From the NCBI GenBank assembly GCA_944389895.1, contig CALXOA010000025.1, forward strand, positions 1 to 63,670: a DNA stretch of 63,670 nucleotides, given 5' to 3'. Positions 44,121 to 52,740 of this stretch are shown in pieces; positions within the stretch are counted from its first letter, which is position 1; every line of letters begins with the position of its first letter. Under the pieces are notes generated by a model that saw only the letters and a program-made list of their open reading frames with translations, was not told the origin of the DNA and searched no databases. The translations under genes were made by a program, and so were the position numbers. The DNA is from an uncultured Victivallis sp. (lineage in GTDB: Bacteria > Verrucomicrobiota > Lentisphaeria > Victivallales > Victivallaceae).

Positions 44121-45407
44121 TCAGAAGGGGTCTCCGTTTTCCGGAAATACCGCGGCGGCGAGTCGTTCCCGGTCGATGATTTTGCCGACCAGAAAATGTT
44201 TGCGGTCGGGGAACCAGAGTACCGGTTTCCCATCGACCACTTCAAAACTCGAATAGAGGGCGAGGTCACATCTGTGGTTGAGTTCGACGTTGTCGCTGTC
44301 GATCCAGCTGATCGGAGCGGAAAAGCGGATCGGCTGATGATCCCGGGGAGCGAATTTCCCCGACGAAAGGTAGATGGGGCGGCGGGTCTCATTGACGTGA
44401 TTTCGCCAGGGACCGAAATTCCCATCATGGTTGTGGTAGAACAGAACGAACTCTCCGTCACCGATCCGGTAGGCCGGGCAGGGACTCAGCGAGTGTTTGA
44501 TCTCAGGCAACCCATCGCCGTACCGCAGCGCTTCAGGTGTACTCCAGCTCTCACCGCAGTCACGGGAGACCGACCATGCCGGGACGCCTGCGACGGTGCG
44601 CATGATCGCCATCAGCCGCCCGTCCGGCAATTCGAGCAGCGTCGGTTCCTGAATGACCGTCTGTTCCGGATGACCGGGAATCGGGAACTGAAGGGATTGT
44701 TCATCGGGCGTCAGCAACGTGATTGCAAGATCCGCCGTCTCCGGGTCGTCATCAAGGTTTTCAAAACGGATGAAATCAACGACGCTGTTCGCATGAATCC
44801 AGCTGTCGGAGAGTTTTGTGTAACGGGTCGGCGTGAGCCACCGGGTGATGCCGGCCAGGTAGCGGCCGTCACCGAACCGCAGCGGTTTCTGCCAGGTGAT
44901 GCAGTTGGCCGGAATCGCCGGATCCGGATTGTCCCAGCAGGTCCGGGGCAGGCGGATGAGTTGTTCTTCCGACCAGCTTCCTCCATTGTCGTCACTGTAG
45001 ATACCGGCGAGCTCCCCGGTCGTGTGGGAGAACAGGTCGTTGACACCGGTGTGACGGCTGTAGAGGACATAGATCCGCCCGGAACGGCTGACCAGGGGAT
45101 AGCCCCAGCTGCACATATTGCGACCGGTTTCCGGATCGAACGAACGCCCGGCAATGACACGCGGGGAACTCCATTCGACGCCGTGCTCATCGGATTCGGC
45201 GAAGACGATATGCTGATTGTACTGCCCTTCGCGTCCCGACTGGGTCCAGACGGCTGCCAGAGTGCCGTCTCCCCGCCGGAACACCAGGAAGTGTTCGTTT
45301 CCGGTATCCGGCAGCCTCTCGTCATTGCCGCGGGGAACATAGACGACATAGTCCGGACGGGTACGCCCGAGTTCCGGGTTTTTTTCGAAGATACGCGGAT
45401 CCATCAT
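44121..45407 (-). CDS. Sialidase-like BNR/Asp-box glycosidase, cytoplasmic
   Basis: A 428-residue six-bladed beta-propeller protein. Several Asp-boxes are visible (SDEHGVEWSSP, SDDNGGSWSEE, SRDCGESWSTP), and the fold matches exo-alpha-sialidase-like (GH33-related) proteins common in Lentisphaerota and Planctomycetota. No signal peptide is present. Whether it removes sialic acid or another acidic sugar is open, since only the fold and Asp-boxes can be recognised. AGGAG 10 bp upstream favours the ATG at 45407; the next codon is also ATG. A promoter lies at 45537. It heads a probable two-gene unit with the GH39-like enzyme. Confidence 0.8.
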   Translation of the reverse strand: MMDPRIFEKNPELGRTRPDYVVYVPRGNDERLPDTGNEHFLVFRRGDGTLAAVWTQSGREGQYNQHIVFAESDEHGVEWSSPRVIAGRSFDPETGRNMCSWGYPLVSRSGRIYVLYSRHTGVNDLFSHTTGELAGIYSDDNGGSWSEEQLIRLPRTCWDNPDPAIPANCITWQKPLRFGDGRYLAGITRWLTPTRYTKLSDSWIHANSVVDFIRFENLDDDPETADLAITLLTPDEQSLQFPIPGHPEQTVIQEPTLLELPDGRLMAIMRTVAGVPAWSVSRDCGESWSTPEALRYGDGLPEIKHSLSPCPAYRIGDGEFVLFYHNHDGNFGPWRNHVNETRRPIYLSSGKFAPRDHQPIRFSAPISWIDSDNVELNHRCDLALYSSFEVVDGKPVLWFPDRKHFLVGKIIDRERLAAAVFPENGDPF

Positions 45408-45536
45408 ACCACTTCTGCTCCTTTGATTGAACTGTATGCCCGGCAGAGTCACCACCCTTTCGGGGGAATGTACTTCTCCTTCCCCGATCGGATAACTTTC
45501 CGGGGGAAAAGAGTGGTGTAGAACTTTCGGAAGGTT

Positions 45537-45564
45537 ACTATACCCCGTTACCCGCCGATTGCAA
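45537..45564 (-). promoter_or_regulatory. Promoter of the sialidase-GH39 unit
   Basis: Minus-strand TTGCAA (45564-45559), a 16 bp spacer ending in GGGG and TATAGT (45542-45537), 130 bp before the sialidase-like start. The leader is long enough to hold an RNA structure, but none was recognised. Confidence 0.55.
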
Positions 45565-45870
45565 GTGCCGCAGGAAGGGGATTTCTCCCGGCAGGGGGGA
45601 TAAAACGGTCAGAGCGGAATTTATCCAGAAGAATACGGGTCGCCTGATTCCGGAATCGTCAATGGCCGGCTTCCCGTTTGGGGAACTCCGGGCGAAGTAT
45701 GAAGTCAACATGCGGTTCCGCTCCTGGGAAATCCGTTCGGGTCAGGGCGTTTGAGGAAGAATGAGTGGAACACCTGCCGCTTCGCAAGCAGAACAACCGA
45801 TGAGATTTCATCCGCGGCGTTTGACAGCAGTTCCGGCGGCCCGTCGCGGAAAGGGAGCATACAGATCCCC
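45565..45870. other. Intergenic stretch, nothing recognised
   Basis: About 300 bp between the promoter of the sialidase unit and the end of the lipoprotein gene. Open frames are short and lack ribosome sites. No terminator with a T-run, repeat or RNA gene was recognised. Confidence 0.4.
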
Positions 45871-46419
45871 TCAGTTCACTTCCACCTTCCACAGCTCTGC
45901 CGGTACTTCCCACAGACCGCTGAAGGAAACCGGGATCAGACGAAACGGATACCCCTCAAATTCCGGATGCGAACGGTCGATCACGACTCCCTCGATCTCG
46001 ACGCCGCAATTGAGTTCCCGGACTGCGAGATCGATCAGGAGCGCACACTCCGGAGCGAGCCGGAAACGTTCCGGACGTCCATTTTTCAGTAAGGTGACTT
46101 CCACCGCTTCCGCCCGTCTGCCGTCCTGCCAGGCCCAGGCGATCCCCGCCCGCCCATTCCGGATTGGAATTTCGATCTCATCACACAGGCGGATTCGGTT
46201 CTCTCCGGAGCCCTGCCTGCCCTCCACCCGGTAAATCAGAGTGGAAGGCGTTCCTTTGACCGGAGTCAGCGTCAGGGAGAAATCACGCACCGGAGCGGGG
46301 CGGGAAAGGAGAACGGCCGCCCGTTCGGACGGCGGGGCGATATTCATCTCCGATTCGATCCGGCATCCGGTTACCGGCAGCAGAGTCATGAAAACAAGCG
46401 ACCTCATCAGGTACGGCAT
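45871..46419 (-). CDS. Predicted lipoprotein of unknown function
   Basis: Not recognised. A 182-residue protein whose signal peptide MPYLMRSLVFMTLLPVTGC ends in a lipobox (PVTGC), so it should be lipid-anchored at Cys19. The mature part alternates strands and turns (VRDFSLTLTPVKGTPSTLIYRVEG, EIEIPIRNGRAGIAWAWQDG, VEVTLLKNGRPERFRL), suggesting a beta-sandwich of about 150 residues. Two further Cys occur. GGGGAAAG before the ATG at 46419 supports this start. It stands alone between a glycosidase unit and accD. A surface role in glycan binding is possible but unsupported. Confidence 0.65.
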   Translation of the reverse strand: MPYLMRSLVFMTLLPVTGCRIESEMNIAPPSERAAVLLSRPAPVRDFSLTLTPVKGTPSTLIYRVEGRQGSGENRIRLCDEIEIPIRNGRAGIAWAWQDGRRAEAVEVTLLKNGRPERFRLAPECALLIDLAVRELNCGVEIEGVVIDRSHPEFEGYPFRLIPVSFSGLWEVPAELWKVEVN

Positions 46420-46670
46420 ATTCAGCTTTCCCCAAAGGGGGCGTCGTTGGATTTCATTCATCCCGGTACATCTCAATTTCTACGTCATACAGGCGGAGAG
46501 AATCTCACGCTCCACCCGGGGAAAAAGAGCCGCCGGTTCAGATGACCCGTGGCCTGTCAAAAAATCGCGTAGAGCTGCTTGGTTCCCCACCTGACTCGGT
46601 TGGCACTTTTGACAACGCACGGGGTCCGACCCGGCGGCAAAATCCATTTCAGAATATGTTTTACAATACT

Positions 46671-47525
46671 CTATTTTTTGAAAAATTCAAGCAGAAGCCC
46701 CAGTTCTTTGCGCAAATTCTTACGCTCGACCACGCGGTCGATCAATCCTTTTTCAAGCAGAAATTCCGCAGTCTGAAACCCTTCAGGGAGCTTCGAGTTG
46801 GTCGTCTCCTGAATCACCCGCGGTCCGGCGAACCCGATCATCGCACCCGGCTCGGCCAGAATTACGTCGCCGACCGTCGCGAACGACGCAGTGACGCCGC
46901 CGTAGGTCGGGTTGGTCAGGATGGTGAAATAGGGCAACCCCGCTGCTGCGTGACGCTCAAGAGCCGCGCAGGTTTTCGCCATCTGCATCAGACTGATGAT
47001 TCCCTCCTGCATCCGGGCGCCGCCCGAGGCGGTGATGATCACGACCGGCAGTTTCGCGGCGGTGGCCGCCTCTACCAGGCGGGTGATTTTCTCGCCGACC
47101 ACCGACCCCATCGAGGCGCCCATGAAACGGAAATCCATCACTCCGAGCATATACGGGTGACCGTCGAGTTTTGCGGATCCGCAGACGATCGCCTCGTTCA
47201 ACCCGGTCTTTTTCTCACTTTCGCGCAACCGGTCTGCATACGATTTCGAGTCGGTGAAGTTCAGGAAGTCGATCGATCGCAGATCCGCACCGAGTTCAAC
47301 GAAACTGTCCGGGTCGGTCAGTGACACGATCCGGGCATGGGGCGCCATCGGCAGGTGGCAGTTGCAATACCAGCAGACCAGAAGATTGTCCGACAGCCGG
47401 TCGGTGTAGAGCGTCTGGCCGCAATTCCTGCACTTGACCCACGATCCGTCGGGGATCACCATTTTGCGCTCGCCGCTGGTCGGCATCCGCAACGTTGAAT
47501 ATTTACCGCTGCTGAATAGTGACAT
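46671..47525 (-). CDS. accD: Acetyl-CoA carboxylase carboxyltransferase subunit beta
   Basis: A 284-residue subunit that, with AccA, transfers carboxyl from biotin to acetyl-CoA, the committed step of fatty-acid synthesis. The N-terminal zinc ribbon is complete (Cys32, Cys35, Cys51, Cys54: CxxC-x15-CxxC). The crotonase-fold region has GGARMQEG, TNPTYGGVTASFA and GFAGPRVI. GGAG 10 bp ahead supports the start at 47525. No accA, folC or trp genes are adjacent. It supplies malonyl-CoA for the fab genes at 13-17 kb. Confidence 0.96.
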   Translation of the reverse strand: MSLFSSGKYSTLRMPTSGERKMVIPDGSWVKCRNCGQTLYTDRLSDNLLVCWYCNCHLPMAPHARIVSLTDPDSFVELGADLRSIDFLNFTDSKSYADRLRESEKKTGLNEAIVCGSAKLDGHPYMLGVMDFRFMGASMGSVVGEKITRLVEAATAAKLPVVIITASGGARMQEGIISLMQMAKTCAALERHAAAGLPYFTILTNPTYGGVTASFATVGDVILAEPGAMIGFAGPRVIQETTNSKLPEGFQTAEFLLEKGLIDRVVERKNLRKELGLLLEFFKK

Positions 47526-47683
47526 AACGTTTTTACTCCGGTTTTCCACATACGTTCCCGGGCTACCGATCATGCCCGCCGAATCGGAACAACATTCTAT
47601 TTAATATAGTCCGAAGGCTTCATAAAATCAACTTGAAGTGTGAATTTTTCCGAACTTCCTTCCGGAAACAACGAAAAAATCGA

Positions 47684-48472
47684 TCACTCTTCCGGGAAGG
47701 TGTCCTTCAGCACGGTAATCCGGTTGGTCAGCAGTCCCCGGACACCGGCGGCGTGCAACTGGAGCGCTTCTGCCGGATCGTCCGAGTAAAAGACGTTTTC
47801 CCGCAGGCCGAGCTCGCGGCAGAGCGGGACGGTTTCGGCTGCCAGGAACTCCCGGATCGGCTGGACGAAACGGCAGCCGAGTTCCCGGCAGAGTTTCAGC
47901 GATTCCGGCTGGCTGCGGGGTTCCCAACCCGGCAGGAAACAGATTTCGATCTCGGAGTCGATCCTTCGAACCGTTTCGAACTGTTCGCGCGAATTGATCG
48001 AGAGATATCCCCGGTCATACATGTCGTACTGCCGGAAAAGGCGGCAGATCTCCGCCAGTACCGCGTCGGTCCTGGCGTAGATCTGGATGTTCATCATCAC
48101 CCGGTCGTGAAATGCTGCCAGAACCTCCTCAAAGGTCGGAAGTCGCAGATCCGGCAGGTAGGGAGTTTCCAGCCGCCTGCCGCCCACCCAGTATGAGGCG
48201 TTGAGTTTTTTCAATTCGGCCAGCGGGAGCAATTCCGGTTCTCCGTGCCCATCGGTGGTACGGTCGAGCGTGGCGTCATGCAGCACGACCGGAACACCTT
48301 CCCGACTGGAACGCAGGTCAAATTCGATCAGGTCGGCACCTGCCCGGACCGCCGTTTCAAACGCAATCATCGTATTGTCCGGCAGGCCGTCGGAAGCACC
48401 ACGGTGAGCTGTCAGAATCATCTGGTCTGTTGCGGCGTGCAGAGCGGTCAGCGTGGTGAATCGTTTCCTCAT
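47684..48472 (-). CDS. Glycerophosphodiester phosphodiesterase
   Basis: A 262-residue GDPD-family enzyme that hydrolyses glycerophosphodiesters to glycerol-3-phosphate and an alcohol. The metal and catalytic residues are His23-Arg24 (TAHRGAS), Glu50 and Asp52 (IEFDLRSS) and His65 (VLHDATLDRTTDG). The remainder follows the TIM-barrel pattern with a small insertion typical of the family. AAGG 9 bp before the ATG supports the start at 48472. No signal peptide, hence cytoplasmic. It stands alone between accD and the MATE gene. Confidence 0.92.
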   Translation of the reverse strand: MRKRFTTLTALHAATDQMILTAHRGASDGLPDNTMIAFETAVRAGADLIEFDLRSSREGVPVVLHDATLDRTTDGHGEPELLPLAELKKLNASYWVGGRRLETPYLPDLRLPTFEEVLAAFHDRVMMNIQIYARTDAVLAEICRLFRQYDMYDRGYLSINSREQFETVRRIDSEIEICFLPGWEPRSQPESLKLCRELGCRFVQPIREFLAAETVPLCRELGLRENVFYSDDPAEALQLHAAGVRGLLTNRITVLKDTFPEE

Positions 48473-48560
48473 TGTTCTCAACCTTCCTGTTACGATTTAC
48501 AGTCGATATCATTGCAGATACGCCTGCCGGTTCTCCCCGCGGAAGCGGTGGTTTGCCCGG

Positions 48561-50021
48561 CTATTGGGTACTGCTGCGGTTGTCGATGTCCGCCTGGGCA
48601 GTGGCGATGGAGCGCAACCGCCTGATGACGATGTGAGCAAGATGGCGCGGCGCTCCCGGTACCGGCGGCGGAGCTCCATCCTCCGGCAGATTCTGCGTCA
48701 GACGGCGGGCGAGCAGAAATCCGGTTCCTCCTGCCGTTACATCCGCAACGAGTCGGGCCAGGAACAACCCCGGCAGGGAATGGAGATAAAGCGCAAGCAG
48801 AGAGAGCGGTATCATCAGTCCGAGAATGCGCAGCGCGTTCAGCCAGGCCGCGACGGCCGGCCTGCCGCAGCCGGTGAAGAAGAAGCCGCTGTACCGGTGG
48901 ATCTCAATCATTCCGAATCCCCACGGAATGATCCGCATGCAGAGCGCCATCACCTTCTGTACCTCGGGATCGGTTGAAAACTGGCGAACAAGCTGCTCTG
49001 AAAAACAGAAGTAGAGAATCGCCATCACCGCAAGGTACAGGAAGGCGAAACGCATGGCGAAACGGCGGCACTGCCGGATCCGGCTGTAGAGGCGCGCCCC
49101 GAAATTCTGGCCGATCATCGGAAGCAACGAAATTCCGAGTGCCATCGGGAAAATGAAGGCGATCATCTCAAGCCGTCCACCCGCGGCGGTCGCCGCCACC
49201 GCCGTATCGCCGAATTCGGCGGTGATGCGGGTGATTACCGCCGAACCGATCGGCATCATCAGCATTCCGATCGACGCAGGTATCGCAAAGCGGATCATTA
49301 CCAGCCATGAGGAACGGAGACGGCGCAGCGGAATCGGTTCGAACTTCAACAGGCCGTGTCGGCTGTAAAGCAGCCAGAGTACCGTCAATGTGGCGACGCA
49401 TTGCGAAATGATGGTCGCGAGAGCTGCCCCCCGGATTCCCATCGCTGGAATCGGACCCCAGCCGAAAATGAAGAGCGGGTCGAGCAGTACGTTGATGATC
49501 ATGCCGAGCATCATCATGCCGCTGGCGACTTTGGTGTCGCCGGCCGAGATCAACAGGTCGTTGCCGGCCATCGACAGAGAGGCGGTCACACAGCCGAAAT
49601 ACCAGATGTTCATGTAACCTTTGACCAGTTCCAGCGTCCGCCCGGCGGCACCGAACCGGGCGAATACCCAGTCGGTCGTGCTCATCCCGGCGATCGCGAG
49701 CAGAACCGAAAACAGCGTGATCAACAGAACTCCCGAGGTGATCAGCCGGGCGGCCTTCTGTTTCTTGTTTCCTCCGAGCGCCTGTGCCGCGGTGGTCATC
49801 ACACCGATGCCGAGCCCGTGGAAGAGGCAGCCGATCAACATGATGACGGGAAAGGTGAACCCCATCGCTGCAAGCGGTTCCGCACCGGAGAGTTGTCCGA
49901 CGAAGTAGGTGTCAGCGATATTGTAACCCGACATCGCCAGGGTGCCGGCGACCATCGCGAATGCGGTTTTCAGCATGGTCCCGCCGATTGATCCGCGGGT
50001 ATAGACAGCGTTGTCCTTCAT
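48561..50021 (-). CDS. MATE-family efflux transporter
   Basis: A 486-residue protein with 12 membrane helices in two MatE halves (GTLAMSGYNIADTYFVGQLSG at the beginning; RFAIPASIGMLMMPIGSAVI in the second half). MATE carriers expel drugs or metabolites in exchange for Na+ or H+. Its start overlaps the stop of the MarR gene by 4 bp (ATGA), so the two are coupled. A cationic toxin or drug is the expected substrate; the regulator presumably senses it. The C-terminal 40 residues are a polar tail with Pro-rich character. Confidence 0.92.
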   Translation of the reverse strand: MKDNAVYTRGSIGGTMLKTAFAMVAGTLAMSGYNIADTYFVGQLSGAEPLAAMGFTFPVIMLIGCLFHGLGIGVMTTAAQALGGNKKQKAARLITSGVLLITLFSVLLAIAGMSTTDWVFARFGAAGRTLELVKGYMNIWYFGCVTASLSMAGNDLLISAGDTKVASGMMMLGMIINVLLDPLFIFGWGPIPAMGIRGAALATIISQCVATLTVLWLLYSRHGLLKFEPIPLRRLRSSWLVMIRFAIPASIGMLMMPIGSAVITRITAEFGDTAVAATAAGGRLEMIAFIFPMALGISLLPMIGQNFGARLYSRIRQCRRFAMRFAFLYLAVMAILYFCFSEQLVRQFSTDPEVQKVMALCMRIIPWGFGMIEIHRYSGFFFTGCGRPAVAAWLNALRILGLMIPLSLLALYLHSLPGLFLARLVADVTAGGTGFLLARRLTQNLPEDGAPPPVPGAPRHLAHIVIRRLRSIATAQADIDNRSSTQ

Positions 50022-50467
50022 GGTTTCCTCCGGCTCAATCTGCGGCAGACAATTTCCGCAGCCTGGGTAATGGCGGCAAGTTCAGACTCCGTACAATCCT
50101 TGAAAAGTTCCGCAAGCCGGGTCCGGAAGTTTGCGTCCACCGCTTCGAGGGAACTGCGGATTGCCGGTTCGATCGAAATATTGACGCTGCGCCGGTTCTC
50201 TTCGTTGAGTTCCCGTCGTACGAGACCGGCGCGAACCAGTTTATCCACTGCCGCTGATGCGGCAGAGGCGGAGAGTCCGCAGCGGGTCATCACTTCGCTG
50301 AGCGTGCAGGGTTGCTGTGCGTGAATCAGCATCAGCAGCGAGATCTGCCGCTGGCTCAGCGGTGCAATCGGGTCGGCGGCCTTGTGTTTTTCCCAGTAAT
50401 CGGCAATGCATTCGCGACGGAACAGTTCCACTGCGCGGTGCATTTCGAAAAATGTCTCGTCCAACAT
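50018..50467 (-). CDS. MarR-family transcriptional regulator
   Basis: A 149-residue winged-helix regulator. The DNA-binding core is SQRQISLLMLIHAQQPCTLSEVMTRCGLSASAASAAVDKLVRAGLVRR, with the wing RRELNEENRRSVNISI; the flanking helices form the dimer interface. It is translationally coupled to the MATE exporter by a 4 bp overlap, the usual arrangement for a ligand-relieved repressor of efflux. An inverted repeat at 50501-50525 in the promoter region may be its operator. There is no strong ribosome site at the ATG. Confidence 0.9.
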   Translation of the reverse strand: MLDETFFEMHRAVELFRRECIADYWEKHKAADPIAPLSQRQISLLMLIHAQQPCTLSEVMTRCGLSASAASAAVDKLVRAGLVRRELNEENRRSVNISIEPAIRSSLEAVDANFRTRLAELFKDCTESELAAITQAAEIVCRRLSRRKP

Positions 50468-50500
50468 GGCGATGGATAACTTTCTTGTTTTGGAATATTT

Positions 50501-50525
50501 CTATTTTGGTAATTTTATAAAATAG
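50501..50525. promoter_or_regulatory. Inverted repeat before marR-MATE, candidate operator
   Basis: CTATTTT (50501-50507) and AAAATAG (50519-50525) form an inverted repeat with an 11 bp gap in an AT-rich stretch 34 bp before the regulator start. A minus-strand TTGAAA further upstream could serve as its -35 box, placing the repeat around the -10 region. Spacing fits a MarR dimer. Confidence 0.45.
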
Positions 50526-50672
50526 CTTTCCTTCCTGTTTTTTCAAGTCCGGACACGTTTTTTTTCACCATCTGGTGAGAGAAATTGCGGTATCGCGGAG
50601 AACAGGGGGCCGATGGACAAAAAAAGGGGGGATTCCCGGGGAGAGAGGCTGCCTGCCGTTTCCCCGGAAATC

Positions 50673-50705
50673 CCGGATTTTCATCCGGCGCCGGAATCCG
50701 GCGCC
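50673..50705 (-). other. Two stable hairpins after the transhydrogenase-like operon
   Basis: On the minus strand, directly behind the stop of the iron-sulfur flavoprotein gene, GGCGCCGGA and TCCGGCGCC form a near-perfect palindrome (50705-50687). It is followed by CCGGAT-GAAA-ATCCGG (50688-50673), a hairpin with a GNRA tetraloop. No T-run follows, so this is not a standard terminator; it could protect the mRNA end. The two hairpins overlap by two bases. Confidence 0.5.
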
Positions 50706-50712
50706 CGGAGAA

Positions 50713-52740
50713 TTATTTCTTGATCCGCCAGTCGAGTGCTCCGACCGGACACGCCTCGATGCACTCGCCGCATTCACTGCAGCTGGCCGGGAATCCCTTG
50801 TCGAATGCGGTCCCGACGCAGGTGTAGAAACCGCGTTTTTTCGGACTGAGAAGGGTCTTGTTGACCACTTCCTTGCAGATCTTGACGCAGGTGCTGCATT
50901 TGATACACTTGCCGCGGTCCTGGATGATCAGCGGGTGGCGGATGTCGTAACTGACCGGCAGACGCGCTCCCTTGATCGCCTCGGGATCGCAACCGTTACA
51001 TTCGGCGTGCTTGCGCAGCTTGCAGTCGTGCTTGTCGGTGCAGCTGCACTCGATGCAGCGCTGTCCTTCCTTCATCACCTTCTCCCTGGACATTGTGGAG
51101 GTGACTTCCCGGAAGGTCGTTTTCCGTTCTTCCAGCGGAATGAAGTCGAGCTGTTCGCGATCGGCCTCTGAGACATCGTCACGCAGAAAGACCAGATCCG
51201 ATTTCTTCAGATCCTGCCATTTCCCTCGCGAAACGTACACGGTGTGCTCGACAGGCAGTTCCTGCCCGGTCAGAGCATTCACGATCTCGAGGGCCGCCTG
51301 GCGGCCGCCCGCGACGCTCTCCACCACGGTGGCGGCGCCGGAAACGCAGTCTCCGGCCGCATAGAGGCGATCGGAGATCTTCATCGTGCCGGGCTGCACC
51401 TCGATATTGCGGAAGCGGTTGGTCGGCAGACCGGCCGGGACGATGGTTCCCTGACCGATCGCACCGATGATGGTGTCGGCCTCAACCTCGAAATCGCTTC
51501 CGGGTACTTCGACCGGTTTACGGCGGCCGGAAGCGTCGGGTTCGCCGAGTTCCATTTTACGGCAGGTCATCACCAGTTTGTCGCCGCGCTTTTCGACCTT
51601 CACCGGCGCGACCAGGAAGTCGAAGATCACGCCCTCTTCGCGGGCCTCGTTGATTTCAAGCTTCTCGGCGGGCATCTCCGCCTCGGTGCGGCGGTAGAAG
51701 CAGTGCACTTCAGGGCTGCCGAGCCGGACGCTGGTCCGCACACAGTCCATCGCGGTGTTGCCGCCTCCGACTACAATCACCTTGCCCGGATTGGCGAGCT
51801 TGTTGCCGTTCTCCGCGACTTTGCGCAGGAAGTCGATGCCCGGTGTCGCCAGCTCTTCGCCTTCGCAGCGCATTCCGGAGGCTCTCCAGCAACCGACTGC
51901 GACGACTACGGCATCGAACTCCTTGAGCAGCTCTTCGATCGAGAGATTCTCTCCGAGCTTCCGGCCGAAGACGAACTTCACCCCCAGTTTTTCATAGTGG
52001 GCCAGTTCCCGGTCGAGAATTGCTTTGGGCAGACGGTATTCAGGGATGCCGTAACGGGTCATCCCTCCCGCCCTGGGCATCATTTCGAAGATCGTTGCGG
52101 CCACTCCATTGCGGCGCAGATAATAGGCGGTCGAAAGACCGGCCGGACCGCCGCCGACGATCGCCACTTTTTTACCTGTTTCCGCCGGAAGTTCCTCCAT
52201 GTACTCGTCATAGTAGAGGTCGGCTGCGAGTCGCTTGAATTCATTGATCGCAACCGGCTTGCCGTAGACGTTGCGGCGGCACTGCTTTTCGCAGAAGCGC
52301 GGACAGACCCGGCCGATGGTCATCGGCAGCGGAATGCGCTCCTTGATGATTTTCAAACTTTCGAGAAATTCCCCCTTGCGGCCGGCGCGCACATACTCCT
52401 CGACGTTTGCGTGGGCGGGGCAGGCGAGGGTGCACGGCGCTTCGCAGTCGCCGGAGTGCTCGCTGAGCAGCAGATTGAGGGCGGTCCGGCGCATTTCGAG
52501 CACTTCCGGGGAGGAAACTTCGACCTCCTGTCCCGGAGAAGGCATCGCGGCGCAGCTCGGCAGGAACCGGCCGCTCTTCTTATCCCGCACAACACAGACG
52601 AAACAACTGGTCGTCTTGCTGATGCGTTCTTCACGGCAGAGCGAGGGGATGTAGATTCCGTTCGCCTTCGCCACTTCGAGAATGGTCTGACCGGGCTCCG
52701 CAGTGACGGTCCGGCCGTCCAGAACAAATTCGATACTCAT
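50713..52740 (-). CDS. Ferredoxin-GltD-ferredoxin fusion flavoprotein (transhydrogenase-like subunit)
   Basis: A 675-residue cytoplasmic fusion. Residues 1-80 are a NuoG-type [2Fe-2S] domain (Cys35, Cys46, Cys49, Cys63). Residues about 95-160 hold the [4Fe-4S] cysteines of GltD-like proteins (Cys99, 103, 107, 146, 150, 154). FAD binds at GGGPAG (196-201) and NAD(P) at VVGGGNTAMDC (about 340-350). A Cys-rich segment (about 575-605) and two ferredoxin clusters (CIKCSTCVKIC and CSECGECIEACP) finish the chain. This resembles NfnB/GltD flavoproteins fused to hydrogenase-type ferredoxin domains. With the NuoE- and NuoF-like genes just upstream and no hydrogenase, a ferredoxin/NADH/NADP transhydrogenase is the best guess. 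The start overlaps the previous stop by 1 bp. Confidence 0.85.
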   Translation of the reverse strand: MSIEFVLDGRTVTAEPGQTILEVAKANGIYIPSLCREERISKTTSCFVCVVRDKKSGRFLPSCAAMPSPGQEVEVSSPEVLEMRRTALNLLLSEHSGDCEAPCTLACPAHANVEEYVRAGRKGEFLESLKIIKERIPLPMTIGRVCPRFCEKQCRRNVYGKPVAINEFKRLAADLYYDEYMEELPAETGKKVAIVGGGPAGLSTAYYLRRNGVAATIFEMMPRAGGMTRYGIPEYRLPKAILDRELAHYEKLGVKFVFGRKLGENLSIEELLKEFDAVVVAVGCWRASGMRCEGEELATPGIDFLRKVAENGNKLANPGKVIVVGGGNTAMDCVRTSVRLGSPEVHCFYRRTEAEMPAEKLEINEAREEGVIFDFLVAPVKVEKRGDKLVMTCRKMELGEPDASGRRKPVEVPGSDFEVEADTIIGAIGQGTIVPAGLPTNRFRNIEVQPGTMKISDRLYAAGDCVSGAATVVESVAGGRQAALEIVNALTGQELPVEHTVYVSRGKWQDLKKSDLVFLRDDVSEADREQLDFIPLEERKTTFREVTSTMSREKVMKEGQRCIECSCTDKHDCKLRKHAECNGCDPEAIKGARLPVSYDIRHPLIIQDRGKCIKCSTCVKICKEVVNKTLLSPKKRGFYTCVGTAFDKGFPASCSECGECIEACPVGALDWRIKK

